DNA of 64,000 nucleotides from Synechococcus sp. PCC 7336 (GTDB lineage Bacteria > Cyanobacteriota > Cyanobacteriia > Thermostichales > PCC-7336), in contig NZ_CM001776.1 of the NCBI RefSeq assembly GCF_000332275.1, positions 1,659,268 through 1,723,267 on the forward strand, in the 5' to 3' direction. Below, one piece after another: positions 7,486 to 17,582 of the stretch. The translations under genes were made by a program, and so were the position numbers. Numbering within the stretch: the stretch's first letter is position 1; every line of letters starts with the position of its first letter. The notes beneath the pieces are model-generated. The model ran no database searches, was not told the DNA's origin, and saw only the letters and a list, made by a program, of their open reading frames with translations.

Positions 7486-9588
7486 TTAGCCTTGCAGCAC
7501 AGGCTGCTCCATACGATGCAATTGTTGCACCAGCAAGCTGAGGAACAGACCCACATCCGTGACAATCCCGATGGATTCTAGCGAGCCGCGATCGGCCAAC
7601 TTGGTCACCACTGCTGGGTTGATATCGACGCAAATCAGCTTCACACCCGCCGGAGTCATATTGCCTACCCCAATGGAGTGCAGCATGGTGGATAGCATCA
7701 AAATCGTATCGGCCCCCCGCACCAGCTCGGCATAATCCTTTTGGGCCTCAATCAGATCCATCTGCGTATCGGGCAAAGGACCGTCATCTCGAATAGAGCC
7801 CGCTAGGGCAAACGGCACCCCCTGATGCACGCACTCGTAGAAGATGCCCGCAGTAACCTCTTCAGCCTCTACTGCTGCCGCAATGCTGCCATGCTTGCGA
7901 ATTAAATTAATCGTTTTGAGGTGGTGGCGGTGCCCCCCTTTAACGGCATTACCGCGCTGCAGGTCTACCCCCAGCGACGTACCGTACAAATTCTGCTCTA
8001 AATCGTGAACGGCGATCGCGTTGCCTCCCAGCAGCCCCTGCACGTAGCCAGCGCGGATCAGCGAGGCCAGGTGGGGGCCTGCCCCCGTATGGACCACCAC
8101 GGGACCGGGGACCACAACGGTCTTGCCACCCCGATCGCGCACTCGACGCAGTTCCCAGGCCACTTGCTCCACCACCAACTCCACCCGCCGCTCGCTGGAG
8201 ACACTGGAGCCCATAAATGTAAACTCCTGCTGCGATCGCTTCGGGATGGGCTGTTGCACTGTGCGAATGCCCTCCAGACCGCAGACGACGCGATCGCCCA
8301 GCTGCAGATCGCGAATCAAGCGGCAGTCAGCCTGCAGATTTCCCTCTGGGTCGCGCCCGATCGCGATCGTGCCGTCCATCCGCTGGTTATCCACCGTCAG
8401 CCACTGCCCCTCCGCCAGCACCTCTGTCGGATAAATGGAGGTGACGTAAAAATCCTCCGGTGCCACCCCTGCCACAAGCACGGTTTCCAAGCAGGCGTCC
8501 CGCCTGGTTGCTGCCGCCACGCGAGCACCCTTCGCAATTAACTGACTGAGGATATCCTCCAGTTCCACCGCACTGGCAGCACAAACCTGCAACTGGACAG
8601 ACGAGGTACTCTGCCGCTGCTTCCCGAGCTGAAACTGTCCAATCTGAAAACTGCCCCCGCCCTCCACAATGGTGTCGAGTGCGTCGTTGAGCAAGTTGTT
8701 GTCGATCAGGTGTCCTTCTAGAGCGATCGCGCGACTGCAAACGGCCACCCGCTCGGTCGCGTCTGGAGCCAAGCTTTCGGTCAGCCGCAGGGTCAAACAT
8801 TTCGCAGCTCCACCCGCTTTGAGAAATTCTGCCAGATCGATTTCGAGGACAGTAAAGCCTCGCTCCTCTAGGATGACTCGCAACTCGGGACTGACTCGAT
8901 TGACGAGCAGAGTGCCGTCAATCTCCACCCCATTGCAGGCAAAGTTAACGGCATCCGATTCGGCGATCGCAATGCGTTTGTCTGCTGGAACCCGCAGCTC
9001 GATCGTGCGATTGGAATAGGCATCGAATGCATCGGGGTAGTAGAGGAGATAGCCGTCGGACAGGGGGCAAAAACAGGTATCGAGATGATAAAAGCGGCGA
9101 TCGACCAAATGTAACGACAGCACCTCGATCCCCAGCCACTTGGCCAGCAACGGGTGAGCTTCCAACATCGTGCGAAAGCCATAGCCCGCCCACAACCAAC
9201 GTCCGGCGCGATCGAGCAGAGCATCGCCCGCCCCTTCAAACGCAATCTCTGCCGGAAGCTCGCAAACGGTATACCCCCGCCGCTCGAACCAGGCTTTGAA
9301 ATAGGGTTCTTCCCCCTGTCGCTCGGCATGATAGAAGCGACTGAGCACTACTGTCTGCTCGAGAATCAGTCCGGCATTGGCCGTGAAGACCATATCGGGC
9401 CAACCCGGTTCGGGGTCGATGAGATCGACTTCAGCGCATTCCCGCAGCCTTTCATACAACTGCTGCCACTGCCGAGCAGCCCTCTCCCGCGACGAGCGAT
9501 GGAGGTTCCCCTCCATCCAAGGGTTGATAGCGTAGTCGATGGCGTAGTGGTCGGGCGGGCACATCAAGTACCGGATCGGGCTGGTCAT
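7486..9588 (-). CDS. argZ: Bifunctional arginine dihydrolase / ornithine cyclodeaminase (ArgZ/AgrE type)
   Basis: The cyanobacterial enzyme converts arginine to ornithine, ammonia and CO2 with its N-terminal guanidino-group-modifying domain, and ornithine to proline with its C-terminal domain, feeding nitrogen from arginine and cyanophycin into metabolism. The 700-residue product fits the usual size. The N-terminal domain begins RYLMCPPDHYAIDYAINPWM, has WPDMVFTANAGL and FEGAGDALL, and ends with the catalytic cysteine in GGAAKCLTLR. The C-terminal half contains the Rossmann-type segment VVVPGPVVVHTGAGPHLASL and GLLGGNAIAVHDLEQ. I place the start at the ATG at 9588, followed by MTSPIRYLMCPP; the ATG at 9612 adds eight residues absent from the family pattern. 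It seems to be a single-gene unit. Confidence 0.93.
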   Translation of the reverse strand: MTSPIRYLMCPPDHYAIDYAINPWMEGNLHRSSRERAARQWQQLYERLRECAEVDLIDPEPGWPDMVFTANAGLILEQTVVLSRFYHAERQGEEPYFKAWFERRGYTVCELPAEIAFEGAGDALLDRAGRWLWAGYGFRTMLEAHPLLAKWLGIEVLSLHLVDRRFYHLDTCFCPLSDGYLLYYPDAFDAYSNRTIELRVPADKRIAIAESDAVNFACNGVEIDGTLLVNRVSPELRVILEERGFTVLEIDLAEFLKAGGAAKCLTLRLTESLAPDATERVAVCSRAIALEGHLIDNNLLNDALDTIVEGGGSFQIGQFQLGKQRQSTSSVQLQVCAASAVELEDILSQLIAKGARVAAATRRDACLETVLVAGVAPEDFYVTSIYPTEVLAEGQWLTVDNQRMDGTIAIGRDPEGNLQADCRLIRDLQLGDRVVCGLEGIRTVQQPIPKRSQQEFTFMGSSVSSERRVELVVEQVAWELRRVRDRGGKTVVVPGPVVVHTGAGPHLASLIRAGYVQGLLGGNAIAVHDLEQNLYGTSLGVDLQRGNAVKGGHRHHLKTINLIRKHGSIAAAVEAEEVTAGIFYECVHQGVPFALAGSIRDDGPLPDTQMDLIEAQKDYAELVRGADTILMLSTMLHSIGVGNMTPAGVKLICVDINPAVVTKLADRGSLESIGIVTDVGLFLSLLVQQLHRMEQPVLQG

Positions 9589-9675
9589 AACAAAAGCTCT
9601 GAAGACGGGCAAAAACTCTATCGGGCAGGCAAGAATTGCTCGAACTATTGTGGCGATCGCAAGCCAGCAAGTCCC

Positions 9676-10422
9676 CTAAATCTCGTCGGGATCGACCCCC
9701 ATTTCTCTCAATTTTGCGGCCAAACGCTCCGCCCGCCGCTGCGCCCGCTCCAGATCGCTGAGAATCCAGTTGCCGTCGGCGTCATACCACCGCAGCCAAA
9801 GGCGATTGACCTGCCGATACGTTCCCGACCACAATCCCAACCCAATCCCGAGCTCGTCCAGCCAGAATCTCGCTTCCGACAGGGCAACTTCCCGGAACTG
9901 CTCTCCCGATCGCCGAAACGCCCTCAACTGGTCCGTATAGCGATCGAACGCGATGTAGTAAGGCACTTGCAACACTTGTTCGTAGACTTGCCATTTCGTC
10001 GGCGGACGATCCTGCTGTGGCTGGGTTTTGCCTAAATCCTCCCGCTCCGTGCCAGGGGATAGCAATTCCACCACCACAAACGGACTGACACCCTCTTGCC
10101 AAATCACATAACTCAAGCGCAAATCGCTCTCGTCATAGAGCCGAGGCACCCCCACCACCCCAAACCAATCGGGTCGTTTATACCATTGAGGACGATCGAG
10201 ATCGTAGTAAAGGTTGAGGTCCGAGCCGGTAAAAATGCGATCGCGATCGTAGCTAACCGGAATGAATGTCTCGCTCAATAATTGGGGCTGCAGCAGGTGA
10301 AATTCGTCGGGCAAGCCGGACTCCTCTAGGGCTTCGCTGGGCAAGTCGTACATCGTCGGCAACAGCTGCCGAGGAAAGCCGGAGCGATCCGTATGCTCTG
10401 TGAGAGGACGAGTGGAGGTCAT
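9676..10422 (-). CDS. Uma2 (DUF820) family protein
   Basis: A 248-residue member of the Uma2 family, predicted PD-(D/E)XK-type nuclease folds that are greatly expanded in cyanobacteria. Visible elements are GSDLNLYYD, PDWFGVVGVPRLYD, FVVVELLSPGTEREDLG (the core with the Glu of VVELLSPGT) and YYIAFDRYTDQLRAFR. The C-terminus is a charged helix (LERAQRRAERLAAKLREM) typical of the longer variants. Whether it cuts DNA is not known; these proteins are usually called putative endonucleases. The ATG at 10422 is preceded by a purine-rich GGAGG-like stretch (CCTCC on the plus strand). It lies 22 bases downstream of trpG on the same strand. Confidence 0.9.
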   Translation of the reverse strand: MTSTRPLTEHTDRSGFPRQLLPTMYDLPSEALEESGLPDEFHLLQPQLLSETFIPVSYDRDRIFTGSDLNLYYDLDRPQWYKRPDWFGVVGVPRLYDESDLRLSYVIWQEGVSPFVVVELLSPGTEREDLGKTQPQQDRPPTKWQVYEQVLQVPYYIAFDRYTDQLRAFRRSGEQFREVALSEARFWLDELGIGLGLWSGTYRQVNRLWLRWYDADGNWILSDLERAQRRAERLAAKLREMGVDPDEI

Positions 10423-10444
10423 GGAGGAGAGGCGAGCTTTAGCC

Positions 10445-11053
10445 CTATTTTAGCGAGACTCGGATACTCCCCCGTTCCGAACGATGGCAGGTCTCGATAA
10501 AGTTCTGCAGTAGCGATTTGCCCACCTCCGTCAAAATACTTTCGGGATGGAATTGCACCCCTTGCAAATGGGGATAGTCGCGGTGACGCAGGCCCATAAT
10601 AATGCCGTCTTCAGTCCAAGCGGTCACTTCGAGCACTTGCGGGCAACTGTCGCGATCGACCATCAGACTGTGGTAGCGGGTGGCGGTGAAGGGATTGGGC
10701 AGCCCCGAGAACAGGCCGCAATTGTTGTGATAGATGGGGGATGTTTTGCCGTGCATGAGTTCGGGGGCGCGTACCACCTTGCCCCCGAAGGCTTGACCGA
10801 TGGATTGATGCCCGAGACACACCCCTAGAATGGGGAGTTCGGCGGCCATTGTGCGAATCACCTCCAGGGAAATACCGGCATCGTCAGGACGCCCCGGGCC
10901 GGGAGAGATCGCTATACCGGCGGGCTCAAAGGCCCGAATAGCGGCTAAATCAATCTCATCGTTGCGACGAACCTGGACCTCGGCCCCCAACTCGCCCAGG
11001 TATTGCACGATGTTGTAGGTAAAGCTGTCGTAGTTATCGATGACGAGAAGCAC
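10445..11053 (-). CDS. trpG: Anthranilate/aminodeoxychorismate synthase component II (glutamine amidotransferase)
   Basis: This cytoplasmic subunit hydrolyses glutamine and passes ammonia to TrpE (tryptophan) and often also to PabB (folate). The 202-residue class I amidotransferase is complete: [20 protein letters not shown] at the N-terminus, [11 protein letters not shown], the nucleophile in [15 protein letters not shown], and the His-Glu pair in [12 protein letters not shown]. The start is GTG at 11053. Only one such protein is seen in the window, so whether it is dedicated to tryptophan or shared with folate synthesis cannot be told (it could equally be named pabA). It stands 102 bases downstream of the antiporter gene. 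Confidence 0.94.
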   Translation of the reverse strand: MLLVIDNYDSFTYNIVQYLGELGAEVQVRRNDEIDLAAIRAFEPAGIAISPGPGRPDDAGISLEVIRTMAAELPILGVCLGHQSIGQAFGGKVVRAPELMHGKTSPIYHNNCGLFSGLPNPFTATRYHSLMVDRDSCPQVLEVTAWTEDGIIMGLRHRDYPHLQGVQFHPESILTEVGKSLLQNFIETCHRSERGSIRVSLK

Positions 11054-11155
11054 GGCTGCGACTGATGAAGGAACTGACGGTTATTCTAGCGTTCCGGCAT
11101 TCCACTGTCCGCAGTTGATTCAATCTGTGGCTGCCCCCCTGGATGTCGATCGCTG

Positions 11156-13210
11156 CTATGCCTCCGGTTGCGGTTGTAAGGGCATCCCATCCGCTGGGGC
11201 GGAACGCGAAGAACTGGACTCCCGGGCGGGTTGGGCTAGGGGGGCGATCGGCTTATATTGAATTGCGATCGCGCTGGCTTCCCGCTCCAAGCAAAACAGC
11301 TCGTCCCCAGGTCGCCAGTCTTGGGAGTGGGGAAATAGGATGTAGGCTTCTTTGCGGCGCAGAGCAATGGGCAAGAGAAAATCACTGCTGGCAAACTCCA
11401 CCAACTTTGCCAGCAACTGAGCGAGGTTGTCGTTGCTGATGGTTGGCAATTGCGAAGGCTTGTCGAACTCGCCTTCTATAGCTGACGTGCGAGAGCGCTC
11501 TTGTGCGGAACCGCTGACCAACTGCGCAGCCCATTGCGGCGGTCGATCGCGGCTGAGAGCAGGTAATTGTAGCGGCTTGAGATGAATCTTTTCCCGATGC
11601 ACGTAGGTGTTCCAGCGCTCGATCGCAGCACTGCCGCCAGCAATATCTTCAACGGCTGCCGAACTGTTCTGTCCGGGAGGAAGCGCCGCTAACACGCGCG
11701 AAATATCGTAGGTTTTGGCGGCTAACTCTGCAATGGCTTGGTTGACATCGCCATTCAGCGAGATCGCCACCAACTGGTCGGCCCGCTCCAAGCCCGCCCG
11801 AGCCAGCACCGATGCGTCGAGGGCATTTCCATAAATGACTGTCAGTCCGGGCTTTCCCTTGTAATTCTCCCACTCTCCCCGCTGGGGTGGAGTGTTGACG
11901 CGTGTCTGCTGGTGGGCGATCGCCGCCACCGGTTGGTCTCCCTCGCGCAATAACTCAGCCACCCGCAAGCCAATGGCATTGTTGCTCACCACCACCGTTG
12001 TGCCTCCCTCTTTGAGGTCCAGCAGTTGAGCGACTAGCCCCGCACTCAACCCCTGCAGGACGACTGTAGAAGCGATCGTCAAAAACACCAATGCTTTGAC
12101 CGCCTCTCCCCCGGCAATTTGGCGTTCGGCCAACACTAAGGCAAACAGCGAAGACACCGAGGCGGCCACAATGCCGCGAGGGGCCATCCAAGCGGCAAAG
12201 ACTTTTTCCCGCCAGGTGAGCTCTCCCCCCAAGGTACACAGCAAAATACTCAGCGGTCTCACCAACAGCATTAAGGTGGCAACCGTGCCCGCGGCCCCCC
12301 AGCCCAACACAGTGAATGACTTGAGGGAGAGATTGGCGGTCAGCAAAATGAATAAGACCGACACCGCCAGCAAAACCAACTGCCCCTGAAAGCGGCGCAC
12401 CTGTCGCTCTTTAATTTCGGCCACCTGCCGCAACGCGATCCCCGCTGTAACAGCAGCCATCAATCCCGATTCGGCCAGCAAAGACTGGGACAGGGCGTAA
12501 ATGCCCAGGGCACTGGCGAGCACGACGGAGTTGGTCAGTTCTTCGCTAAAAAAGTTTTGAAATTTTTTGAGCAACTGTCCCACGATCCAGCCCCCCACGG
12601 CTCCGATCGCCCCCCCGAGGGCCAAAGATCCCGCCAATTGCTCTACGGCAAACACCAGTTGCTTTGAATTGGGATCTCCAGCCACCGCCAGATTTAAGAC
12701 CGCTAGTGCCAAGATGGCCCCAATCGGATCGATCAGCACCCCTTCCCCCTCTAACAGGGAACTGAGAGACTCGCTCACCCGCACCCGCTTGAGAATGGGG
12801 TTAATGACCGTTGGCCCCGTAACCACCACGAGCGAGCTGTAAATAAAGGCAATTCTCCAGGGAAATTCTCCCAAATAGTGGGAGGCGATCGCCCCTCCCA
12901 ATAGGGTGATCGTGGCCCCCAAACTCACCAGCCGCCACAAACTCCCCGAAACGCGCCCCAAGGTTTTGAGATTGAGATTGAGCCCCCCTTCGAACAAAAT
13001 CAGGGCCACCGATAGGGCCACAATCACTTCAATGCCGGTCCCCAAAAGCTGCGGGCGTATAATGCCCCAACCGTCCGGCCCCAACAACACGCCGAACAAC
13101 AGCAGAAACACAATGCTGGGCAGCTTGACGATATTCGCCAAGACTTGGGCTCCAATCCCGGCCACCAATACGGCGACCATCATGGTGGTTAGGGTTGCAG
13201 ACTGTTCCAT
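11156..13210 (-). CDS. CPA1-type Na+/H+ antiporter with cytoplasmic TrkA-N-like domain
   Basis: A 684-residue protein. Residues 1-400 form about 12 membrane spans with the CPA features FLLLFGVLLGP, ALILFEGGLNL, VVVTGPTVINPIL, EGEGVLIDPIGAILALAV (the acidic ion-binding site) and AWMAPRGIVAASVSSLFAL. Residues from about 405 (TTVVVSNNAIGLRVAELLREG) form a Rossmann-like nucleotide-binding domain akin to TrkA-N, in which the usual GxGxxG is altered, and a further domain around DDEFFCLERE-like segment near the C-terminus (PGDELFCLERE) resembles TrkA-C. It should exchange Na+ or K+ for protons at the plasma or thylakoid membrane and may sense nucleotides. Ion specificity is not visible. Start ATG at 13210; upstream bases 13211-13404 hold no gene. 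Confidence 0.92.
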   Translation of the reverse strand: MEQSATLTTMMVAVLVAGIGAQVLANIVKLPSIVFLLLFGVLLGPDGWGIIRPQLLGTGIEVIVALSVALILFEGGLNLNLKTLGRVSGSLWRLVSLGATITLLGGAIASHYLGEFPWRIAFIYSSLVVVTGPTVINPILKRVRVSESLSSLLEGEGVLIDPIGAILALAVLNLAVAGDPNSKQLVFAVEQLAGSLALGGAIGAVGGWIVGQLLKKFQNFFSEELTNSVVLASALGIYALSQSLLAESGLMAAVTAGIALRQVAEIKERQVRRFQGQLVLLAVSVLFILLTANLSLKSFTVLGWGAAGTVATLMLLVRPLSILLCTLGGELTWREKVFAAWMAPRGIVAASVSSLFALVLAERQIAGGEAVKALVFLTIASTVVLQGLSAGLVAQLLDLKEGGTTVVVSNNAIGLRVAELLREGDQPVAAIAHQQTRVNTPPQRGEWENYKGKPGLTVIYGNALDASVLARAGLERADQLVAISLNGDVNQAIAELAAKTYDISRVLAALPPGQNSSAAVEDIAGGSAAIERWNTYVHREKIHLKPLQLPALSRDRPPQWAAQLVSGSAQERSRTSAIEGEFDKPSQLPTISNDNLAQLLAKLVEFASSDFLLPIALRRKEAYILFPHSQDWRPGDELFCLEREASAIAIQYKPIAPLAQPARESSSSRSAPADGMPLQPQPEA

Positions 13211-13404
13211 AATGCTGGTTCGTCGCCGAACCGGAGCCTCCAGTCAAACCAATTGGATAAGCCTCTATTGTACAAATCTCTATTATGTAGATTCTCTAGT
13301 GTAATGAAGGAGAAGAGCCAAATGGAGTTCCCCAGCGTGTCAGCACCCTAGGCTCTAGTGTGCTCGATAATACCCGTTTAGCTTGGATTCTGTACGAGTC
13401 CCGC

Positions 13405-14004
13405 TTAAGTGGGTTGTAGAAAGGGGAGTGCGGTATTGCTGGGCGAGAGTCCCACCAGCGAGAAGCCTTGCTTGGCGATGGTTTTGAGCTCGGCAGGACG
13501 TAGGCTATAGGGCCAGACGAGATATTTGGTGTTGATATAGTCTTTGCCCTCGCGTGCGAGGCTGACATGTTCGGTGGTCATCATGGCGCGGGGGCCTCGC
13601 AAGACGATCGCTTCGGTTTGCCGCAGGCGATAGAGCAATTGGCTAAACGATTCTTGCGGTTGCTGCACGACAACGGCGATCGCGATATCGCAGGGGTTGT
13701 AATAGCTGCCATCGCCGCACAGCAATAGCGCTTCGCAAGCCAGCACTTCGGTGAGGTTGTCTTCGAATGCCACCACAGGATAGAGAAAAGACCGAATTTG
13801 GGCCACTTGCCAAGAATTAAACGAATGGTGCCCCGTACTGCCCCGCACCCAACTGGATACCGGCGGGATGACAGCTTCGCTCAAAAGGCGATAGACCTCT
13901 TGCGGGCGACCCAGCCAGCAGAGGGCATTTTCGTAAAATTGACGGGCAACTGCCAGCTCCGTTGCATCCATCGCCTCAGAGATTGGCATCGGGGGATAGG
14001 CCAT
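13405..14004 (-). CDS. Hypothetical cytoplasmic protein
   Basis: I do not recognise this 199-residue protein. It has no signal peptide or clear membrane span. Visible segments include LAVARQFYENALCWLGRPQE near the N-terminus, a central LLCGDGSYYNPCDIAIAVVV, and LRQTEAIVLRGPRAMMTTEH. The even length, absence of stop codons and codon use similar to the neighbours support a real gene. I chose the ATG at 14004 because the five residues before it (TTG start at 14019) look like leader sequence. It lies 107 bases downstream of the DUF362 gene on the same strand, so it might be transcribed with it. Confidence 0.65.
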   Translation of the reverse strand: MAYPPMPISEAMDATELAVARQFYENALCWLGRPQEVYRLLSEAVIPPVSSWVRGSTGHHSFNSWQVAQIRSFLYPVVAFEDNLTEVLACEALLLCGDGSYYNPCDIAIAVVVQQPQESFSQLLYRLRQTEAIVLRGPRAMMTTEHVSLAREGKDYINTKYLVWPYSLRPAELKTIAKQGFSLVGLSPSNTALPFLQPT

Positions 14005-14110
14005 AGTGCTGCCAGTCAACTCGCGAATTTCAGATCGAGGAAATAGCTTGCCCGTTTGAGGGGGAGAAGCTGACGCAGGTTGTATTTTGGGCCGAGATCC
14101 CGGTCAATGC

Positions 14111-15103
14111 TCAGGCGCGACGACTCGGCAGGGTGCGCGCTTCAGACCAGAGGGTCAACAAGTGTTTGAGGGTCGATCTCAAGACTCGCGGCGCACCAAA
14201 ATCGATCGGCACTATCCGATCGGGCAACTGCCAATCTTCACAGCGCAACTCCTGCCAATTTGCACCCACAATCTCGATCTCGCCCATCTCGGGCATTGAC
14301 CCCAATGCTCGTCCGGCGATGTAGATGGGTACCGTTTGGGGATCGACAGCCAGAATTTCCATTAACAGGCGATCGAGGGCAAACACGTTGGCAGAAGCGG
14401 CCAATACCCCTAAAGGACGGGGGGTGCCACCGCTGGGGCCGTTGCCTTCGTGACCGATAATGCCGTCCGCAATCGTCAGTTGGGGGGCGATCGCCAATGC
14501 CGTTTCCACTAGCATCTTGCCAAACCGCAGTTGGTCTTTGCCTGCCTCCATGTGCCACCAAGCCTTCATCTTGCCAGGAACGCAGCCAAACAGGTTCTTA
14601 ACCCCCAACGTAACCGTCAACTGCATGTGAGACTTGACTTTGGGCAAGTTGATAACCACATCTGCCCCTAACGCTTCTCGGCTCAGACGCAAATGTTCGA
14701 AGGTGCTGCCCTCGGGGGTGTTGAACCGCTGGCCGCGAAATTCCACAATCGGGACATCGAGGGCTTCGCAAATGGGAACGAGGCCGTTTTGAGAGGCGAC
14801 GCCATAAGCGCTGCCAAAGGCCGGACTATCGCCAATGAAGGGCTTGCCCCCCGCCTCGCGTACCGCTTCGGCGACCACCCGAACGAGTTCGGGACGAGTG
14901 GTGCATTCATTCTGGGGGCGAGCCCCAGTGAGCAAATTGGGTTTGAGCAATACGCAGGGAGATTGGACGTTTGTGGCCGATTGCAGCAAGCCGGTCATAC
15001 CTCCCCAGGGGGCCAACAGTTCGACCAGAGCGTGGCGCAGCAGATCTAGGTCGTACCGAGCAACCTGTTGCAGACTGACGAGGGGCTGGGAAGGGACGGG
15101 CAC
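14111..15103 (-). CDS. DUF362 domain protein
   Basis: A 330-residue protein whose features match DUF362: LLKPNLLTGARPQNECTT, FIGDSPAFGSAYGVA, GADVVINLPKVKSHMQLTVT and LGVKNLFGCVPGKMKAWWH. Members are cytoplasmic and sometimes carry ferredoxin-type clusters, but no CxxCxxC array is seen in this one. Biochemical function is unknown. The frame stays open upstream to 15277, but a GTG at 15103 has a good ribosome-binding site (AGGAG eight bases upstream) embedded in the last codons of ccs1, and the predicted product then begins VPVPSQPLVSLQQV; the longer version would overlap ccs1 by over 160 bases. So it is the third gene of the ccdA-ccs1 operon, five bases after ccs1, hinting at a link with cytochrome or thiol/heme handling that is only inference. 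Confidence 0.87.
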   Translation of the reverse strand: MPVPSQPLVSLQQVARYDLDLLRHALVELLAPWGGMTGLLQSATNVQSPCVLLKPNLLTGARPQNECTTRPELVRVVAEAVREAGGKPFIGDSPAFGSAYGVASQNGLVPICEALDVPIVEFRGQRFNTPEGSTFEHLRLSREALGADVVINLPKVKSHMQLTVTLGVKNLFGCVPGKMKAWWHMEAGKDQLRFGKMLVETALAIAPQLTIADGIIGHEGNGPSGGTPRPLGVLAASANVFALDRLLMEILAVDPQTVPIYIAGRALGSMPEMGEIEIVGANWQELRCEDWQLPDRIVPIDFGAPRVLRSTLKHLLTLWSEARTLPSRRA

Positions 15104-15108
15104 TGTGT

Positions 15109-16476
15109 TTACTCCTGGGCGATCGCGGCGGGCTCCACACCCACATTGTTTTCCACCGTAACAGGTGGATCGATGGAGAGGCGATCGAGGATGCGACAAA
15201 ACTCTCGCTCGAAAGTCACTAAGGCACGATTGGTTTTGCCTCCGATGTAAAGTTCTGACTCCGTTTGCAATGCCCAAATCTGGCTGTGACTGACATAGCT
15301 CATCAAGACCGCCACCATCAACAGACCAAATCCGGTATAAACAATGGGAATGCCGGGATCGGACTTAATTTGCAAGCCTGTGGCCCCAATCAAGTCATCT
15401 AGGTAGATCGTTTGTCCCGCCACGTCAAAGCTGGAACCCGCTCGCATCGGCCCGACGAGATTGCCGTCTTTGCCATAAATCAACACCGTGCCCTGAAAAT
15501 CTGGCACCAGCATCGTCAGCCCTTCCGACAGGTCGGGCTTAGTGGGAATAAACGTGCCCCACAGCTTGTTGTCCCCCGGTTGGCGCAGCGGAGTTAGCGG
15601 CAATCTTAGGGAAGGACTGTGATTAATCCGCACGATCGCCGAGTCCACCGTCCAATCCGCTTGATACAGAGTTACCCCCTTGTATTTGAGCGGCTGGTTG
15701 ACAAAAATCGTTTTGCGCTGCGCCTCTTCGCCCCCATCCAGAATGGATAGATCGGAATAAAACTGCTTGATGCGGCCATCCTCGGCGTAGTCAATCCAAA
15801 AGCGATTGACGTGGATTTGCCAATCGGGCAGCGCCTGTTGGGCCAACGCCCCCCTCTCGATCGTCCGTTGAATTCCGGCTGTGCTGCCGCTCGGAACGAT
15901 TAGCTGGGTTTTAAAGCCAGTCAGAGACCCCCAGATGGCCCCTGCCAGAATCAGCAACATACTGGCGTGAACGACAATCGGACCAATTTTGCCGATGATG
16001 CCTTTGCGGGCGTAGAGCTTGTCTCCATCGCGAAAGGTGAGATAGCGCTGCTGCTGCAGTTGGGTTTCGAGCGCATCCAGCTTTGGACGGGTCAGAGTGG
16101 CGCTGAGGGCTAATTTGCGGAAGGATTGCGGACGGGTGTAGTAGCTCCAGCGGCGGGCTACTTTGAGCATGGGCCACTGGCGCGTGAAGGTGCAGGCTGC
16201 CAGACTCGACCCAAACAGAATTAAAAGGGCCAGAAACCAGGCGGAGCTATAAACCCGATTGAGCCCCAAGCCCAGCAGCACTTTCCAGGTCAGAAAGCCA
16301 AATTTCGCAGGCACTTCGGGGTAAAAGTTTTGGTAATACGCTAGGGTTTCACCCTGTTCGATAAAGGTGCCGGTGGCAGAGGCGATCGCGATAACGATCA
16401 GTAGGGCGATCGCCAATTTGAGATCCGCCAACAGCGGCAACAGTTCGTGGCGAAAATAGCGCGAAATTGCTTTCAT
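15109..16476 (-). CDS. ccs1: Cytochrome c biogenesis protein Ccs1 (ResB family, System II)
   Basis: Ccs1 works with CcsA to carry heme across the membrane and attach it to c-type apocytochromes in the lumen/periplasm. The 455-residue product has the ResB layout: a span near [20 protein letters not shown], then [20 protein letters not shown], a span at [25 protein letters not shown], a span at [19 protein letters not shown] with the conserved His, a large lumenal domain, and a last span near [26 protein letters not shown] start at the ATG at 16476 ([16 protein letters not shown]); the same frame is open another 190 codons upstream but that stretch lies over ccdA and is a shadow. It follows ccdA by 44 bases; no ccsA is present in the window. 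Confidence 0.94.
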   Translation of the reverse strand: MKAISRYFRHELLPLLADLKLAIALLIVIAIASATGTFIEQGETLAYYQNFYPEVPAKFGFLTWKVLLGLGLNRVYSSAWFLALLILFGSSLAACTFTRQWPMLKVARRWSYYTRPQSFRKLALSATLTRPKLDALETQLQQQRYLTFRDGDKLYARKGIIGKIGPIVVHASMLLILAGAIWGSLTGFKTQLIVPSGSTAGIQRTIERGALAQQALPDWQIHVNRFWIDYAEDGRIKQFYSDLSILDGGEEAQRKTIFVNQPLKYKGVTLYQADWTVDSAIVRINHSPSLRLPLTPLRQPGDNKLWGTFIPTKPDLSEGLTMLVPDFQGTVLIYGKDGNLVGPMRAGSSFDVAGQTIYLDDLIGATGLQIKSDPGIPIVYTGFGLLMVAVLMSYVSHSQIWALQTESELYIGGKTNRALVTFEREFCRILDRLSIDPPVTVENNVGVEPAAIAQE

Positions 16477-16520
16477 AAACCTGTCAGAGATAAATTGTCC
16501 CGCAATCGAAACCTGCTGTC

Positions 16521-17252
16521 TCAAGCCAGTTGCGTCAAAATTGAGAGGGTGCCAAATCCGACTAATAGCCCTCCACTGCCGTAGGTGAGCCAGCGGGACC
16601 AACTGCGCGCCGACAATAATTGTTTGAGCAGACCGGTAAACGTGCCAGCAACGATCAGCGGCGAAACCAGCCCCAGCGCATACACCAACAACAATCCGCC
16701 CCCCAGCGTGGGATTGCCGCTCGTGGAGACCCAACCCAATAGTGCCACCAGTACGGGGGTGCTGCAGGGGGAGGCAATCAACCCGAACGTCAGCCCCAGT
16801 AGCACAGACCGCAAAGCAGTAGGCCATTGCTGGGGAATTTCTTTGTCGGCCAGCCAATTGGGAAATTGCAGTGGCAGGATTTCCAGTAGATTGAGGCCCA
16901 TGGCGATCGCCACTCCCCCCATCAGCAGCGGCCAAAAATTGCCCACCTGACCGTAGATGCGACCTAGCAGTGCTGCAGAGAGCCCCAAGGCAGATAGCGT
17001 CACGGCCAATCCCAGCGCAAACCAGATCGATTGCACCGTCGCCTGCCACCGCTGTTGCGTTTCGCTATAGCCACCGATATACCCCACCGTAATGGGCAGC
17101 ATCGACAACATGCAGGGGGACAGACTGGTGACCAATCCCGCTCCAAACACCACAGCCAGACTGACAGGTGTCAAATGAATCAGTTGAGCGCGAACTAATC
17201 CGTCCGCCCATCCTTCTGTTTGGTAAAGCCAAAGCTGCAACGGGTCCCACAT
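16521..17252 (-). CDS. ccdA: Cytochrome c biogenesis protein CcdA (thiol-disulfide transporter)
   Basis: A six-span membrane protein of 243 residues that passes reducing equivalents across the membrane to keep apocytochrome c CxxCH sites reduced. Characteristic segments are [23 protein letters not shown], with one redox cysteine in LSPCML, and [21 protein letters not shown], with the other in ASPCSTP. Both are intact. The ATG at 17252 is the only good start. It is the first gene of a leftward unit ccdA, ccs1 and the DUF362 gene, the usual pair order of cyanobacterial System II assembly. Confidence 0.95.
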   Translation of the reverse strand: MWDPLQLWLYQTEGWADGLVRAQLIHLTPVSLAVVFGAGLVTSLSPCMLSMLPITVGYIGGYSETQQRWQATVQSIWFALGLAVTLSALGLSAALLGRIYGQVGNFWPLLMGGVAIAMGLNLLEILPLQFPNWLADKEIPQQWPTALRSVLLGLTFGLIASPCSTPVLVALLGWVSTSGNPTLGGGLLLVYALGLVSPLIVAGTFTGLLKQLLSARSWSRWLTYGSGGLLVGFGTLSILTQLA

Positions 17253-17582
17253 GGGTTTGGCGCATCAGTGTACTGCAGTTTTGAGTCTAGCAGGGGAGCC
17301 GCGATCGCAAGACCCCCAGGCGATCGCGCAGAAGGACATCTCCACCGCAAAACTGCTGGGGGGCAAGGGATGCTGAAACCTCCATCAATCCCCTTAAGGT
17401 AATCTGCAAGCCCGAACTTTCAGGGTTATTACGTATCTTCGAAACCAAAAATGGCAGATGTACCGATCGTTTTCCCCATCACTTTGTTCAAACTACAACT
17501 AAGACAAGCAATGAATGCGTCAATCATGATTCTTTTTGATACTCATTCCCTGTCCTCGAACAGTCATTTAATTCTCAGGACC
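17253..17582. other. Intergenic stretch upstream of the pilin-like gene
   Basis: It lies between the divergent ccdA and pilin-like genes and must hold both promoters. Two HIP1 sites are near 17302 and 17325. The reading frame of the pilin gene is open upstream to 17451, but that part codes for a non-pilin leader and is probably untranslated. I cannot identify a riboswitch or a convincing pair of promoter boxes. Confidence 0.4.

Noticed and set aside
15104-15277. Upstream extension of the DUF362 frame
   Set aside because: It overlaps the ccs1 end by more than 160 bases and reads as basic, Cys-rich text with no DUF362 features. A GTG with AGGAG at 15103 is better.
16477-17049. Upstream extension of the ccs1 frame
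   Set aside because: It lies almost wholly over ccdA in another frame, has a low-complexity look and no family similarity. The ATG at 16476 gives the normal Ccs1 length.
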